A stretch of 64,000 nucleotides of DNA from Aradus depressus (GCA_963662175.1 OY759225.1:17285601-17349600); one strand, 5' to 3'; shown: positions 52,072 through 64,000, counted from the first letter of the stretch. Notes: generated from the sequence alone by a model not told the origin. A program made the numbers and translations.

Positions 52072-55000
52072 ATGGCATCCATTAAAACAATGGGTAAGTG
52101 CTGTCATCGCTTTAATTGTAAACAAGTAATCATTAGGTTTTGTAACCTTTTAAAGTAAAAATATCTTTATTATGTAAGAATGTATACTTTTTAAAGAAAT
52201 TTCATTTTATTTAATTTGATGTTTTTATATTTTGTAGATGTGCAAATTATTTGTATAATCCTCTTGGGGATTGCTGGAATTTCAACAAGTTTGTATACTT
52301 CTAAAGTTAGGCCGGATGTATGCAATAATGGGCAAGCGTATTGGTGTAAAAATATAACGTAAGTATTTGCTAAATTTTGCCACAATAAATTGTCATTATG
52401 TCTTAACTAAATGAGTGAAATAGAAAATTCGAAATCAATTTGTGAAATATGACGCAGTGAGATGAAAATTCGGAATCAACTTGTGAAATATTACGCAGAA
52501 GGATTATGGCTATAAATACATAGATGTTTTTGTTTTGTTGTGAAATTTATATTTATAAAATACGTATTAAATTGATTAAGCAATTTTTATTATTATACAT
52601 TGTACATATATATTACGTTTCTTGCTATTTTGCTTGGAACATTTTTTCGGAAAGATTTGTAAACTTCAGTTATCGTTGAAGCGATAATTGTTTAGACATT
52701 TTCCTTGTCTCTTATCATATGAAAGTTTGACCCCGGCTGATATCATTATGTGATATGATTTGGGGAACAGAAAAAGACAATTTAAATGAAGTTTTTCATA
52801 ATTGAATCAATTTTTGTGAATAATTACTAGTGATTTTAAATAAAATTTTACCTCCTAGAATCGAGTAATGATCCATAAAAAAAAACTTGAATACATTATT
52901 AACGTCTAATTAAAAAAAAACTTGATGTGTAATCATTATTTTATTTCGAATAGATTCTTGTTATCGAATCTTGTAAATTAATTAATGTGATTATCATATC
53001 CTGAATTTTTTCTTTGTTTTTGTTTTCTAAACAAAATGAGGACAACTGAAAAAAAAAAATTGTGAAAATACTTTCTTTGTCATTTTTCTTAAAGTGTCTT
53101 CGTTGAGCTGACCTTTGCTAAATTTTCTTCATGCTAATTCTGGATTTTGTTCTTGCACTATTTATTGATATGAAGGACCTTTCGGTTTAAAATATAATAA
53201 GTCATTGGCGTAAATGGAAAAAAATAATGAAACATGCTTTTTAGCCTTTTGGCGTTGACCTCCGAATAAAAGTTGTGTATTTTTAGTTTAATTTAGATAA
53301 GACGTAAATAAATGAAATGTTTGTCGAAAGTGCATCACCGAATTATGCAGTACAATGAAATGAAGAAAACTGCATACGCCAACATATTATATTAGTTTAT
53401 TTACCCAGTTATGTCAGTATGAAATGAATTTGAGAGAATGAAGGGTCTCTTCCTCACTCTGATTAGTACAATAACGATGGTTCGTTTGTATAATAAAATC
53501 CCACAAGAGGCCACATCACACATTTTGCTTGTTATCGATTTTGTCCGTAATGCAAAATGAACGCATTTGTTTGTTATATTCTGTTAGCCCTAATAAAGAA
53601 ATGAATAGTTTCTGAAATGAAAAATAAAAAAAAATTTATGTTAAAAAAAATATATTGTTTATTTTACAAAATATAATACTTTGTGAAATAGACAATTTTT
53701 TTTTTTATTCAAGCGATATCGGCCCGAGGGGGGGTTCAGGGGAGGGGGCTCAATTAAAAATCTTAATAACTGCCTATGTAATGAGCTAGAGTTCTGTCCT
53801 AGAAACAATGATCGGAGAACCAAAACTGTCTTATCTGCAAGTGCAACAATAAGTGCAATGAGCACGTATAAATTGTTTTTTTGAGCCACAATTTTTTTTT
53901 ACAGAGTTTGACTTTTTCCTTAAATAATTCTGTGGTGTTGGAGTAAAGGGGTATATGTCAGTTTTTCTGTTTCCAGTTTTCAGAGTCCCATGTTTCTCAG
54001 TTGTCCCCCTTTTCACTTCCTTTTTTTTCAATGATGTCATAAGATTCTGACATTTCTCTTTACCCCAACATAGAGATCACCTATCTAAAGCAAGTTATGA
54101 CTTGCTTTAGATAGGTGTTACCCATTTTCACAAAAAATTGACATATACCCCTTTACCCAAACAGCACAGAATTGTTCTTTATTGAAACTGTTCGTTTTAT
54201 TTATTGTTAAAACCGTATACCCTTGAAAACTCGATTTACTATTAAAATACTATTTTTAAAAATAAAATTATACGAGGTAGTTAAAATGAGAATCTGGTCA
54301 TAATAATTGTGATTTGGCAAAGGGCTTTGGCAATGAAAGCTTTTACAATTTTAAATAAAAACCAACTATAGAGAAGGTTGGGCGTTTGGTGTTTCGCCCC
54401 ATCGGTCTAACCTATCGCAACATTGTACTCTGAGAATGGTCAGTTAAGACCCCTCGGTCAGTGAACAGTGAAATGGACCCTCAATCATTGGTAGATTGAT
54501 TCATTGTCAACATTGAGGGGGAGTTGGCCTCTAATTCAAAATATAATATTTTGTGAAATAGAAAATATTTTTTGAAAAAAACTTTATTTTTTATTAAGTG
54601 TTTCACAATATCTGCAAAAAATGTTAAGTTTCTGAAATGTTCGCCAAATACGAAGTTTTACTTCCCCATTTATAAAAAGTATGTAATTTGTCAAAAATTT
54701 CATGCGGAATTTCAACAGAATTTCAAATTTAAATATGAAAAAAAAATCTGTCTGTGTGTGTGTCTGTCTCTGAACACGATAACTTCCGATAGAATGTATC
54801 TATTGACACAAAGTTTAATATGTCGATTTTCAGCCAAATCGGGCAAAGGGAAAAGGGGGACTAGGGGGCGGCTTAACTCGAAAATTGTAATAACTGCCGT
54901 TGTAATGAATGTATCGACACAAAATTTCATAGGTGAACTCAAAACCCCATAAGGACGACACTTAGTAATTTTCAGCGGAATCGGCAGAAGGGAAGGAGGA

Positions 55001-58000
55001 TCAGAGGGGGGGCTTAACTCAAAAACTCTAATAATTGCCGAATGTATCGACATGAAATTTCATATTTGAAGTCCAAACCCAATGAGGACATAACCTGTCA
55101 AATTTCAACGATGTCGGCCGGAAGAGGGATTTCAGGAAAAGGGGGCTCGACGTAACTTCTGTAATGAATTTATCTACACAAAATTTAGTATGAGGTTTTA
55201 GAAGCCCCTATGTAAGTCAACTGTTGAATATTAGCGCAAAGGGTCGACTGATTTTAGAGGAGCGGAAATTTAATAGATTAATTTATGGGAAAGTAGATTG
55301 CCGGTGAGTCACCGACGATGTTTTTTCTTTAAAATACGGTCAACTTAGTCAATAATATGTAACGGTTATTGTTATCTTAAATTATTGTTCTTTTTGATTC
55401 TATTTCTTACTTATTTTGGTTCGTTTCGTGGGTTCGGCAAGATTCAACAGTTTTGAAAAACTAAGATGACATGAGGTTGAAAAATACACAAAAAGAAACT
55501 TACTCCATGATTATTTTAATAAATATATTTTTTAAGAACATTATTGATCTTTATAATTATTTCTCAGCATCCTTTTAACCTATACTACTATCTTAAAATA
55601 TATTTGTATATTACTTATAATCTACAGGTAGCTTGCTGCGTTGCGTTGTCTATTGCGATTTCTGCTGAGCTTCGGATTTCTTCAATACTCCACTGACCCT
55701 ATGTTAGACTTGATATACATTTCACTTCTTTTTTGTTTCATATAATAAAAATTGTACTCACATAAAATTCTACAACTCACATCTCAAATCAGTTGGGAGA
55801 TCCTCGAACACATCCATCCTCATCGAGGGTGACTCTATAAATGAAGCCTAGCTCTGCGAAGGTGACTGGCTAAACGCTAGCTCCTAGGGGTGGAACGGTA
55901 CAGCTGGAGCAGTGACGTGTCACCTAATCTCGGGCCGGAGTAGTTGCTACCTGCTCCATTGGTTTGAAATTACCGGTACAGTTTGGAGCAGAAGCAGTGG
56001 ACACAGGACCTTGGGAGGGAGGATTTTCTCAACGATCTCTGCTCCTGTTCCGCTGTACCGGTACTCGGATCGAGATCGCCGTCACTTTCCAGTTTCCCCT
56101 CTGGTTTTTTTAGGATCTGTGACTGGACAATCCGAAACAAAATGCCGCTTCGTTGATTATTTTATTTTCCTTTAAATGAGTTTTACATTGGACATGCTAT
56201 GACATAAAAAATCAATCCTCATGCGGTTATTCCTATATCAGTACCGGTACTGGTACTTCAGGTAGAAGGGAGGGCATAATATAAATTATTAGAATAATAT
56301 CTAGAAATAATAATTATGTAGCAATAACTATAATTAAATTGGTAGGTCAATAATTAGTAATATACACTCAGTTGTAATATAGAAATTTATTACAATGGAA
56401 CAAAGAACATAAAATAAAATAAACATAATATCATTCTTTATTAAAGTTATGATTTAAAAATAACAGCATTCTTTCCTTCATTTGTGTTAATTGCGTCTTT
56501 GGAAAATAGCTGTTCGAAGGGGACAGAAGTAGCTAAAATGCATACGCGCAGGGGCAACATAATTAATTGTCACTGCTCCAACAGTGTCACTGGAGCAGTT
56601 GGACCTGTGACAGAATTTTCCCGGACCGGCACAACCCTACTTGCTCCAGAGTGAAGCCTAGCTTGGTTCGTCTCCAGCTATCCCGCCATTCTTCAGCCGG
56701 GACTTTTCTTCACACCGATTGGTTCCCCCAGGTCAGGTGGTCTACACCCTTCCTTACGTGGTATTGCTGCTGACGTCATCGGACTTCTCCCTTCTTCCAT
56801 CGAGTTTCCCTCCAATTTTTATATTTCCATCTGCATTTTCATTTTTATTTAAAACATTTAATGTCCATATTTTTGGATATTACACATTACAATTTTAATT
56901 TGTTTACAGGACAGCGGTGGACTGCCGTGCTTTGAAACACTGTATCCAAGCTGTTTGGGAGAATGAAGTACCGATAGAGGTGGACACTTCGACAGTGTGT
57001 CAGACGTGTATCGACATGGTGAAGCAGGCCAGAGACCAGCTTCAGAGCAACGAAACACAGTCGGAGATCCGCCAGGTGCTGGAGGCGACCTGTAAAGTGG
57101 TACCGACCAAAGTTCTCCGCCACGACTGTGAGTCGCTCATGGACGACTTTGGCTCTTATCTGGTCGATACTCTCGCCTCAGAGATGAATCCTCAAGTTGT
57201 CTGTTCCGTGGCTGGCCTCTGTAACAATGCTGCTTTCAGTGGACAGCACAAGACTCAACAAAGGAAGACAGAAGGAGTTCAGCTAACCTGCAACTCTTGT
57301 CACAGTCTGATGAGACAGATTGAAGGCAAAGTGGAGACAGCTACCAAAGACGACCTCACCAACACTCTGTTCAGGTTGTGTGGGAACCTTGGTTCCTATT
57401 CGGATGCCTGTTCGGCCACCGCCCTCTCCAACCTTCCTCAGATCGGTGCCGTCCTCACAGAAAACGTCAGAGCTGGACCTGTCTGCTCCCTGGCTGGCAT
57501 CTGTACCCATAAGTACCATTCACATGCTGAGGTATTGCAGGATTTTTCTATTGTTAAAAATAAGTAAAAAGTTTCAGTATACAGTAAACTTCTCTGTTTT
57601 GTCACATTCAAATCCTAAATTACTCCGTTTCATAAGAGATATAGTGAAAAATTGTTGTTTTTTTAACAATGAAAATTCAAGTAAACAGCTATTAAGTGAC
57701 TGAGGAATGAGAAGGGAGTGTAATGCTACAACAGCGCAAGAAGGGTGGCAACATTGGGCTATTATCAAGGTAATACATTGTCGCTGCTCTCCTATTGACC
57801 CCAAGCGGCCCTCCATTCCCGAACAGCCTACTAACTCGTGGGTCATGATTCACCAGCCTCATTATACATTAAGTTCAATTTAACGCACATTTTTTCAAAT
57901 TGGTCCCATATTAAAAATATATATGTTTAAAAAAAATATATTATCACTAACTTTCAACTTCTGAATTCGTGACTTAATAAACCAGAACATTCTTTGAAGT

Positions 58001-61000
58001 CCCATTGATAAAATTTTAACTGATCTTGAACTGTTTGAAAGTGATAGATAACTTGATGTGAAATATTCTTTTATTTTTTAATGATCAATTTGATTCAGAA
58101 TGCAGACGCAAATGATGATGCTGAGGACGAGAGTGATGAAGTTGAAATGGTCGGTGATCTGCCTTGCGACCTTTGCGAACAGTTGGTCAAACACTTACGC
58201 GATGTTTTGGTCGCCAACACAACTGAGGATGAGTTCAAAATGGTTCTTTTGGGACTTTGCAACCAGATGGGTGGATACAAGGATGAGGTAAATTTACTGA
58301 CTAATTTTTATAGTTTTGAGGTAAACAGGGCCGGGCGAAGCGGGCAAAAGTCCGGGGCGCCGATTATATATAAAAAAAATAGATAATTTGTAAAAGTGAG
58401 AAGTGGTATTGACATAAAATCATTTCATAAAATAGTGGATTTTTTCATTTAAATCATGCCACTAAAAAATTGTATTTTACTCTCCTCTTGTTTAAAATAA
58501 TTAAATAATTGTTCAAAAAAGCTATAAAATTAATATGGGTTTGAAACTACACCGAGGCCCATAGTTTATTTTATCTGAAAGGTAAAATAAACACGTAAGC
58601 ACGCCGTCCTTCGGATGGGACGTTAAGCAATGATCCCGAGCCTGTAGTAGAATCGGGCTCATGTCCACCAGAGTGACGAAAGAGCGCTCTGGTAGTAGGC
58701 GATATGACGTCGTAGTTAAAGCCCGGGCATGAGTCATAAAACCTAACCTAACCTATAAAATATTAAAATTAAAATAAAATAAAATTACATTATATGTAAA
58801 ATTTAATACTTGAAAAAATGTTACTCTAAAAAAAAGTAACTTTGAGTAATTTCAGTATTGCCTGGGCGCCATTTTCATGTTCCGCCTGCCCTGGCAGTTA
58901 TTAGTTTGTATAGTTTTGTGTCTGATATAGGACAATCCTCTTTGCGAAACATTTTTTCTAATGTTTATACCAATAATCAAATAACATTGCCTAAATTAAA
59001 TTTTAATAACACAAGATATTTCTTCCTGTTTTATCTCTATTGACCAAGTTGATATGAAAATTGAAAAATTGGTTATTTACAAGAGGTCCTGATAAAATTC
59101 CTATCATTAAAAAAAATTCCCTAATATTACCCATTTTAACACTAATTTTCAATATGTCTTTACCTAAAGGAGAATTTTCATCTTTTTGGAAAAATAGCTT
59201 CTGTGGTAAAAATAAATTATGTTGTTAAATTAAAATAATTAAATAAATATGTATATAATTCAAAAAATAAATAAATAAACCGTCATTTCCGGTAGAAATT
59301 TTATCGGTCTTTTACTAAATTTTGATTGATATTTGTCCGAAATCAGGTACTCGTTAAAAACCCCTACCCTAGATGAATAAATAGGTAGGGAACAAGGACT
59401 CCCACTGTAGAGTCAAGCTCTTGTCCACCAGAGCTGTGGAAGAGCGCTCTGGTAGTAGGCGAAATGACCTAATTGCATGAGACAATAACTAAATGTAAAC
59501 TGAGTGTAGTTATATTGTTTATTGTACTTTAATTTCACAAATTTTCTGTTTTCCTATTTCAGTGTCGGGATTTGGTTGAAACTTACTACTCCGAAGCGTA
59601 TAGTTTCCTCGTTAACGAACTTGACGGCCAGGTTGTTTGCTCACAGATTGGAATCTGCCCTGTCCAAGTAGCCGAGGTAATTTTATTTCATATATTTCTT
59701 TTTAATTAATATAATAATTATTATCGTTGTTTCGATATTGTAAACTATAAAAGTGAAATGATGTGCGTTTACTGAGTTCAAGATCACGGGTTCGGACTGG
59801 TTTTATAAACTGGGAGCTGACAAAAACCTTGAGCATGCCGTCCTGCGGATGGGACGTTAAGTGATGGTCCCGAGCCTGTACGATGTCAGATACTCGTACT
59901 CCTACCCTAGGTATAAACTAGGTAGGCAACTTTTAGGACTCCCAGAGGGATGAAAGAGCGCTCTGGTAGTAGGCGATATGCCCGGGCTTTAACTACAAGG
60001 TCATACATAACCTTGTAATTAAAGCCTGGGCATGAGTCACAATAACTAACTACAGATCATATTTCACACTGTATTACATTGATATCTGCCTATCCTATAA
60101 TATATATTTGTATAAATTTTTTTTAGAGGGCTCCGGTAGCTCAGTGGTTTGCGTGCTGGCTTTCTGAGCTCAAGAACGTGGGTTCAAAACCCGACCGAGA
60201 CCCTTAGTTTATTTTATCTGGGAGGTAAAATAAACTTATGCGCTCCGTCCTTCGGATGGGACGTTAAGCTAAAATTTAGGACTCCCATATTAGAGTCGGG
60301 CTCATGTCCACCAGAGTGACGAAAGAGCGCTCTGGTAGTATGCGATATGACCTCGTAGTTAAAACCTGGGCATGAGTCATAAAACCTAACCTATAATTTT
60401 TTTTCAGGTTTTACGTCCTCTTATCCGCATTGATTCCATCGATCCGGCGGATTCATTACCTGAAAGTATGTAAATATTGATTAATAGATATTATTGTTAT
60501 TATTAATTATTCTATAAATTTTTATTCATGGCAGTATCAAACTGTCATTCTCAGAAATAATGCGGTTTATTATGCTTAATTTCTATAATGTTGAATTGTA
60601 TTATTGGCACCCCTGTATTTCATGTCGTATCCTTTACACAGTATACACAAGTGATATGCCCATTCACACAACTCCACATCATTACAGACGACACTGCTAT
60701 CCTCTCTTCTCATCCCGACCCAGCTCTATCATTCAGACACCTCCAAGAACACATATCCCTTCAGTACTGGTACAAAAAGAGTGAAGGTGAACTGCAAGAA
60801 GTCAGTTCACATCGTCTTTACTCTTCGTTGCAAATATACCTGCCCTTCAGTATACCTTAACAATAATCCTATCCCTTCAAAGAACGATGTCCGCCATCTA
60901 GACTTTCTACTTGACAAGCGACTAACATGGAACCTGGAGACTGAAAAGACAAGAAATGAACAGACGCTAAAAAAGTCTACTAGACAAAAGAACTAAATTA

Positions 61001-63904
61001 ATTTTGAAAATATAACGACATATATTACGCAAATTGAAACCGATGTGGACTTATGCACTTGAACTCTGGGGTTCTGCCAAGGTTTCTAATCTTCAGCGCA
61101 TCCAATCCAAAATCCTTCATACATTAGCCAATGCTCCTTACCATGAGACCCTCCATACTGACCTCAGCATTCACTATGTCACCGAATTAGCTAAATCGAT
61201 CGAGTTACAAAAAGTAATAATCCTGTAGTCCGTGCTACACTTACTCAACGACGCCTTAAGCGCCAATAGCCTAGAGACCTTTAATAGCAGCAGTGACAGT
61301 GAGTTATAAATGAGTCCAACTCAGTGTCTAGGCAGTGTCACCACTGGGTGACTTCTCCCCTCTTGACATTTTGACAATGCCATATTTTTCTCTTTTAGCA
61401 AATTTGCTTGTTGTATATGTAACCCGTCCTAGGGATTGCTATGGGTGTTTCCAAAGTAATTAAAAGTAGACAGTAGTGAGCAATCATTATATTATTAACG
61501 TCCCAGATAACAACTTAGCACTACATTATAACATGGAATAACTTAAACTTAGACTGGCTGGAATGACGTATTGTAAGCAGTAATACACTTGAACGGGCAG
61601 AGGGTCACCCCAAGTAGCAACTGCGCCCCTAGCATCATATGTCTTCCCTCTTCTACTCCAGGACTAGCGCTGCGCTCCTCTGCCCTCCGAAAAATCCTCC
61701 ATGGCTCCTCTCCCACTCTCCGGGGACATACGTTTCCAACGAGCCAGCGCATTCCAATTCATCTTCGAAGAAGGCTTAGGTCCGCTACTAAGCTCGTTGG
61801 GAAGCGTAGCAGGTGTCCACCAGAGAGCTGGCACATTCTAATCTAACTTCTCAGAAAATAGCTGGCCAGGTACAGCCCAGCCGTTACAGTATATATTATT
61901 TATACAGTTGTGAATACCAATTTATAAATTCGTACGAGAAAATTCGCAAATGTTGTCCAAGTGGAGCCAGCCATCATATGCTCTGATTAAAATATTTTGA
62001 AAAATACAATGTTTTAGGAGAATTACTTGTATTATATTATTTTTTTCTCAATTCAACAGACAGACAGTTGCCATTGGAACGTTTCCACTCTCCCATGCTG
62101 TCTTTGGTGCCAAAAGGTGTTCTTGAAGGAATCGCGAGTCGAGGAAATCGGGAAGCTTGTGCTTTCTGCGAATACTTCCTGCATTTCATTCAACAGGTAC
62201 GTTGAAATTGAAATTTTTTAACTGAAATTGAAACTTTTTTAAAGTAATTATTTACATAAATTTATTTATTATCAAACAAAACTAAGGGTCTAGCCGGATA
62301 AGAGTACGAAAACTGCCCCCAACGATTTTCGAATGGGCAATTGATCGACAGTTTGCGCATTTAAAAAGAAATTTATCCTGAAAATTTCAGCTCCCAACCA
62401 TTATTCGTTGAAAAAAAAAAAAAAAAAATGCAATTTTAATTTTTTTTTCTTTTCCTTGCGGTTATTGCGAGTATGAAACTGTCGATTTTTTTTTTGTCTT
62501 AGTTTATAAGAATTACTAAAGATGGTGTAATACTGAAAAAAATAAATTTGTTTTGTTTATTTAATGAGAATATTCATCATTTTTTGTTATCTATTTTTTA
62601 TTTTTATTATGCACAGTCCTGTTATATAATGAGATATTAACAGATTTTTACTTTGTTTGGATGCAGGAGATCACACTGCCGAGTAACGAACGTAGGATCC
62701 GAGAAATGGTTGAGAAGGGATGCTCCCGTCTTCCAGTGTCCATTGCAGGGGAGTGTGTCAGTTTTGTGGAGGACTACACAGATGCATTTGTTGCACTTCT
62801 TGCAAATCGTATTGATCCTTCACAGGTAAACATTTAACAATAGTCACCAAGACTCAATCCAGTTCTGGTAGTCAATGAAAAAGAGGTGTCAGCCGTTAAA
62901 TTAATGAACTCTTAAGTGGGAACTATGGTTATCAATTATTATAAAATTTTCATGTATGCTGATATTTTGTGAAAAATTAATAGTAAATGGACAACGTTAT
63001 AAAAAGGCACTTTTTCACAATTCTTTCTTTTAAAATAATCAACTTCATTAAGTTCTTCAGTTCTTGAAAGCAATAGATACAATAAACAAAAAATAAATAA
63101 ATAAAATTAAATTAAAAGTGTTAATGTTAGAAAAAACCTCGACTCGGAAGCGGAATTTCTCGTGTAATATCTTCTCGAAAAATAGATACTTTTAAGTTTC
63201 GACGACGTTCTTCCGTTTCACCAATTTTTTTATTTTCATACCGCGACTTGCTTAAAACATCATCCTGTGCGTCAGTGAAACAAATAATTGTTAAACTTGT
63301 GATTTTATTTTGTAATCATTATTTTTTTGCACTACTTTCCTCTTAATAGTTTTTTCATCTTGAACAAAATGCTTGCAAAGACCTTTTAATTAGTTTACCT
63401 TACCTAGTGTAGTTACTTGTAGGACTCATGAAAAACTTGAAGCGATCAGAATGATATCCAGCCTACATGGGAGGATAGGGGTCTTTGACGAGTCGTCCGA
63501 TAATGAAAATTACCTCCCAGGTAAAAAACCATTCGAACCCGCGATCTTGAGCTTCTTAAAAAGCAAGCACTAAGCTATCGGCGCCCTCTATGAGTTCTAC
63601 TATAATTACTTTTTTTATTTTATTTGTATTGCCATTAATTTTATTGTTATTTACTTGTGTAGAAGAAGGAATACATTATTTATGGTTGGTTGGTTGAAGT
63701 ATTAAGGTGTTCGATTTCTTGGTCATTACACCTCCCATTATTTATGTATTTATTAAATTGAACTTTTTTTTTTAGGTGTGTCCCAATCTTGGAGTGTGCC
63801 CTGCTGATGGTCTCGTCATTGTCGAGTTCAAAGACAAACCTACCTGTCCACTCTGTCTTCTCGCCTTTGGAGAACTTCTCAGGAAAGCGGGCAACAGTTC
63901 CATT
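52072..63904 (+). CDS. PSAP: Prosaposin (saposin precursor), nine exons, continues past window
   Basis: Lysosomal precursor cut into saposins that activate sphingolipid hydrolases. Coding exons: 52072-52093, 52238-52358, 56910-57531, 58099-58287, 59563-59676, 60408-60465, 62060-62196, 62667-62825, 63776-63904. All have GT/AG sites and agreeing phases, 517 codons in the window. Signal peptide: MASIKTMDVQIICIILLGIA and following Gly/Ser/Thr. SapA domain: VCNNGQAYWCKNIT joined to DCRALKHCIQAVW. Four complete six-Cys saposin-B domains: VCQTCIDMV...VCSVAGLC; LTCNSCHSLM...VCSLAGIC; LPCDLCEQLV...VCSQIGIC; EACAFCEYFL...VCPNLGVC. A fifth begins PTCPLCLLAF. Typical N-glycosylation sequons are visible (KNIT, SNET, ANTT). 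The last exon ends with a donor (ATT/GTAAGT), so further saposin domains lie beyond the right edge. Confidence 0.95.
53926..54173. mobile_element. 248-bp inverted-repeat MITE in prosaposin intron 2
   Basis: AATTCTGTGGTGTTGG...AAAGGGGTATATGTCA at the left mirrors TGACATATACCCCTTTACCC...GCACAGAATT at the right. The centre holds a perfect 18-bp stem with a TATG loop (54078-54095 with 54100-54117). Confidence 0.8.
54655..55320 (+). repeat. Family R, longest copy, with internal tandem units
   Basis: Begins TATGTAATTTGTCAAAAATT, then a TGTGTGTG tract and GAACACGATAACTTCC. TAT(T/C)GACAC(A)AAA-type blocks recur near 54811, 54911, 55045 and 55161, with NCATAAGGACGACAC, TTTTCAGC, ATCGGC and GGGGGGCTTAACTCAAAAAC between. 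It ends in CCCCTATGTAAGTCAACTGT, TAGCGCAAAGG and AAAGTAGATTGCCGG. No coding capacity. Confidence 0.75.
55885..56639. mobile_element. Non-autonomous hAT element in prosaposin intron 2
   Basis: Left end TAGGGGTGGAACGGTAC and right end (reverse complement) TAGGGTTGTGCCGGTCC. Flanks CTAGCTCC (55877-55884) and CTTGCTCC (56640-56647) form an 8-bp target duplication with one difference, as expected for hAT. Internal GGAGCAG and CTGCTCC repeats occur near both ends. No transposase frame. Confidence 0.82.
56910..57531 (+). CDS. PSAP: Prosaposin exon 3: SapA remainder and saposin domains 1-2
   Basis: 622-nt exon; acceptor TTTGTTTACAG/GAC, donor GCTGAG/GTATTG. The first base completes an ACG codon begun in exon 2. 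It encodes the second half of the SapA domain and two whole saposin-B domains with no intron between them, then a short linker. It is noticeably less AT-rich than the surrounding introns, as are the other prosaposin exons. Confidence 0.95.
58535..58756 (+). mobile_element. SINE copy, headless, internal deletion
   Basis: GTTTGAAACTACACCGAGGC, TTTATTTTATCTGAAAGGTA, CCGTCCTTCGGATGGGACGT, then a jump to GAATCGGGCTCATGTCCACC and ACCTAACCTAACC tail. In prosaposin intron 4. Confidence 0.9.
59340..59500 (+). mobile_element. SINE 3' half
   Basis: TCAGGTACTCGTTAAAAACC, CACTGTAGAGTCAAGCTC, GAGCGCTCTGGTAGTAGGCG and CATGAGACAATAACTAA. In prosaposin intron 4. Confidence 0.85.
59761..60052 (+). mobile_element. 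SINE copy with locally inverted tail duplication
   Basis: GATCACGGGTTCGGACTGGT, CCGTCCTGCGGATGGGACGT and GAGCGCTCTGGTAGTAGGCG, then GCCCGGGCTTTAACTACAAG in reverse orientation, then AACCTTGTAATTAAAGCCTG forward again, and CAATAACTAACTA. Confidence 0.85.
60125..60391 (+). mobile_element. SINE copy inserted 16 bp upstream of prosaposin exon 6
   Basis: Head AGAGGGCTCCGGTAGCTCAG, B box GGGTTCAAAACCCG, TTTATTTTATCTGGGAGGTA, GGGACGTTAAGCT, then deletion to AAAATTTAGGACTCCCATAT and tail CATAAAACCTAACC. TATAAATTTTTTTT (60111-60124) and TATAATTTTTTTT (60392-60404) flank it as target duplication. The right copy is the polypyrimidine tract of the exon 6 acceptor. Confidence 0.9.
60580..61350 (+). pseudogene. 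Jockey-like LINE reverse transcriptase remnant
   Basis: Scattered frames read TDDTAILSSHPDPALSFRHL (the FADD-type box degraded to TDD), VNCKKSVHIVFTLR, YLNNNPIPSKNDVRHLDFLL, DKRLTWN, and MWTYALELWGSAKVSNLQRI followed by QSKILHTLANAPYHETLHTD. This is the palm-to-thumb and C-terminal order of jockey-clade ORF2, broken by several frameshifts. It lies in prosaposin intron 6. Confidence 0.8.
61351..62059. other. Prosaposin intron 6, remainder
   Basis: Contains short open frames on both strands (61549-61846) in a less AT-rich patch with no recognised motif. No splice-compatible extra exon was identified. Confidence 0.35.
63465..63592 (-). mobile_element. SINE copy, head plus partial core
   Basis: Minus strand: AGAGGGCGCCGATAGCTTAG, GATCGCGGGTTCGAATGG, TTTACCTGGGAGGTAA, ACTCGTCAAAGACCCCTATC. 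In prosaposin intron 8, 184 bp before exon 9. Confidence 0.85.
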
Positions 63905-64000
63905 GTAAGTACACCACAGTGCGAAATTATCAGAGATTTTTTTATTTATATACATGTTTCAAGTATTTTCGGCGTATTGTGGTTATAGTGTCACAAATTC

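Noticed and set aside
56771..56778. TGACGTCA as an alternative prosaposin promoter
   Set aside because: A single 8-mer in an intronic repeat-derived segment. No start exon encoding a signal peptide follows it.
61549..61846. Overlapping frames on both strands in prosaposin intron 6
   Set aside because: Mutually overlapping, no saposin cysteine pattern, no phase-compatible splice sites.

Overview
This is a eukaryotic nuclear window, probably from an arthropod and most likely an insect. The DNA is AT-rich. It has canonical GT-AG introns and animal-type genes (prosaposin, GLYCTK-type glycerate kinase, an RS-repeat nuclear protein). Polinton/Maverick, piggyBac, PIF/Harbinger, hAT, RNase H-bearing LINE and foldback elements surround the genes. 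CCTAACC tails on many SINE copies fit an insect, but I cannot name the species. No bacterial operon, rRNA, CRISPR array or functional tRNA gene was seen.

Layout. 1-20.8 kb is gene-poor and repeat-dominated: a Polinton integrase fragment with a phage-tail-fibre-like neighbour (3.8-5.3 kb), a mariner-like MITE (6.2 kb), a 630-bp foldback (9.2 kb), a ~96-bp minisatellite (16.0-16.6 kb) and a 5'-truncated LINE carrying an open RNase H frame (17.9-19.0 kb). 20.8-36.7 kb holds one minus-strand gene of 11 coding exons plus a 5' UTR exon. Its splice phases agree at every junction and it encodes a ~1018-aa nuclear-type protein with a long SPRRRS-repeat exon. Its promoter region carries a palindromic CRE and a YY1-like site. 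Its introns are full of SINEs, interrupted SINEs, a perfect 118-bp palindrome and two hammerhead-ribozyme-like motifs that covary.

38.5-50.3 kb holds two intact, intronless, tandem glycerate kinase genes on the minus strand. A nested 7.6-kb composite separates them: a PIF/Harbinger element (40844-48431, TAG target duplication) containing a GC-rich repeat, a decayed LINE, a piggyBac element inside that LINE, and a 0.7-kb near-perfect palindrome. 52.07 kb to the right edge is the plus-strand prosaposin gene: signal peptide, SapA domain, four complete saposin-B domains and the start of a fifth in nine exons, continuing past the window. Its introns hold a hAT element, a MITE, a dead jockey-like LINE and several SINEs. 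One SINE landed within the polypyrimidine tract of an acceptor.

The dominant dispersed family is a tRNA-derived SINE of about 340 bp (A box, B box, conserved core containing GGACGTTAAGC) with more than 20 copies on both strands. A second dispersed family (called family R here) has internal ~100-135 bp repeats. The host genes have unrelated jobs: lysosomal sphingolipid hydrolysis (prosaposin), glycerate phosphorylation (the kinases) and probably nuclear RNA or chromatin work (the RS protein). They do not form a pathway.
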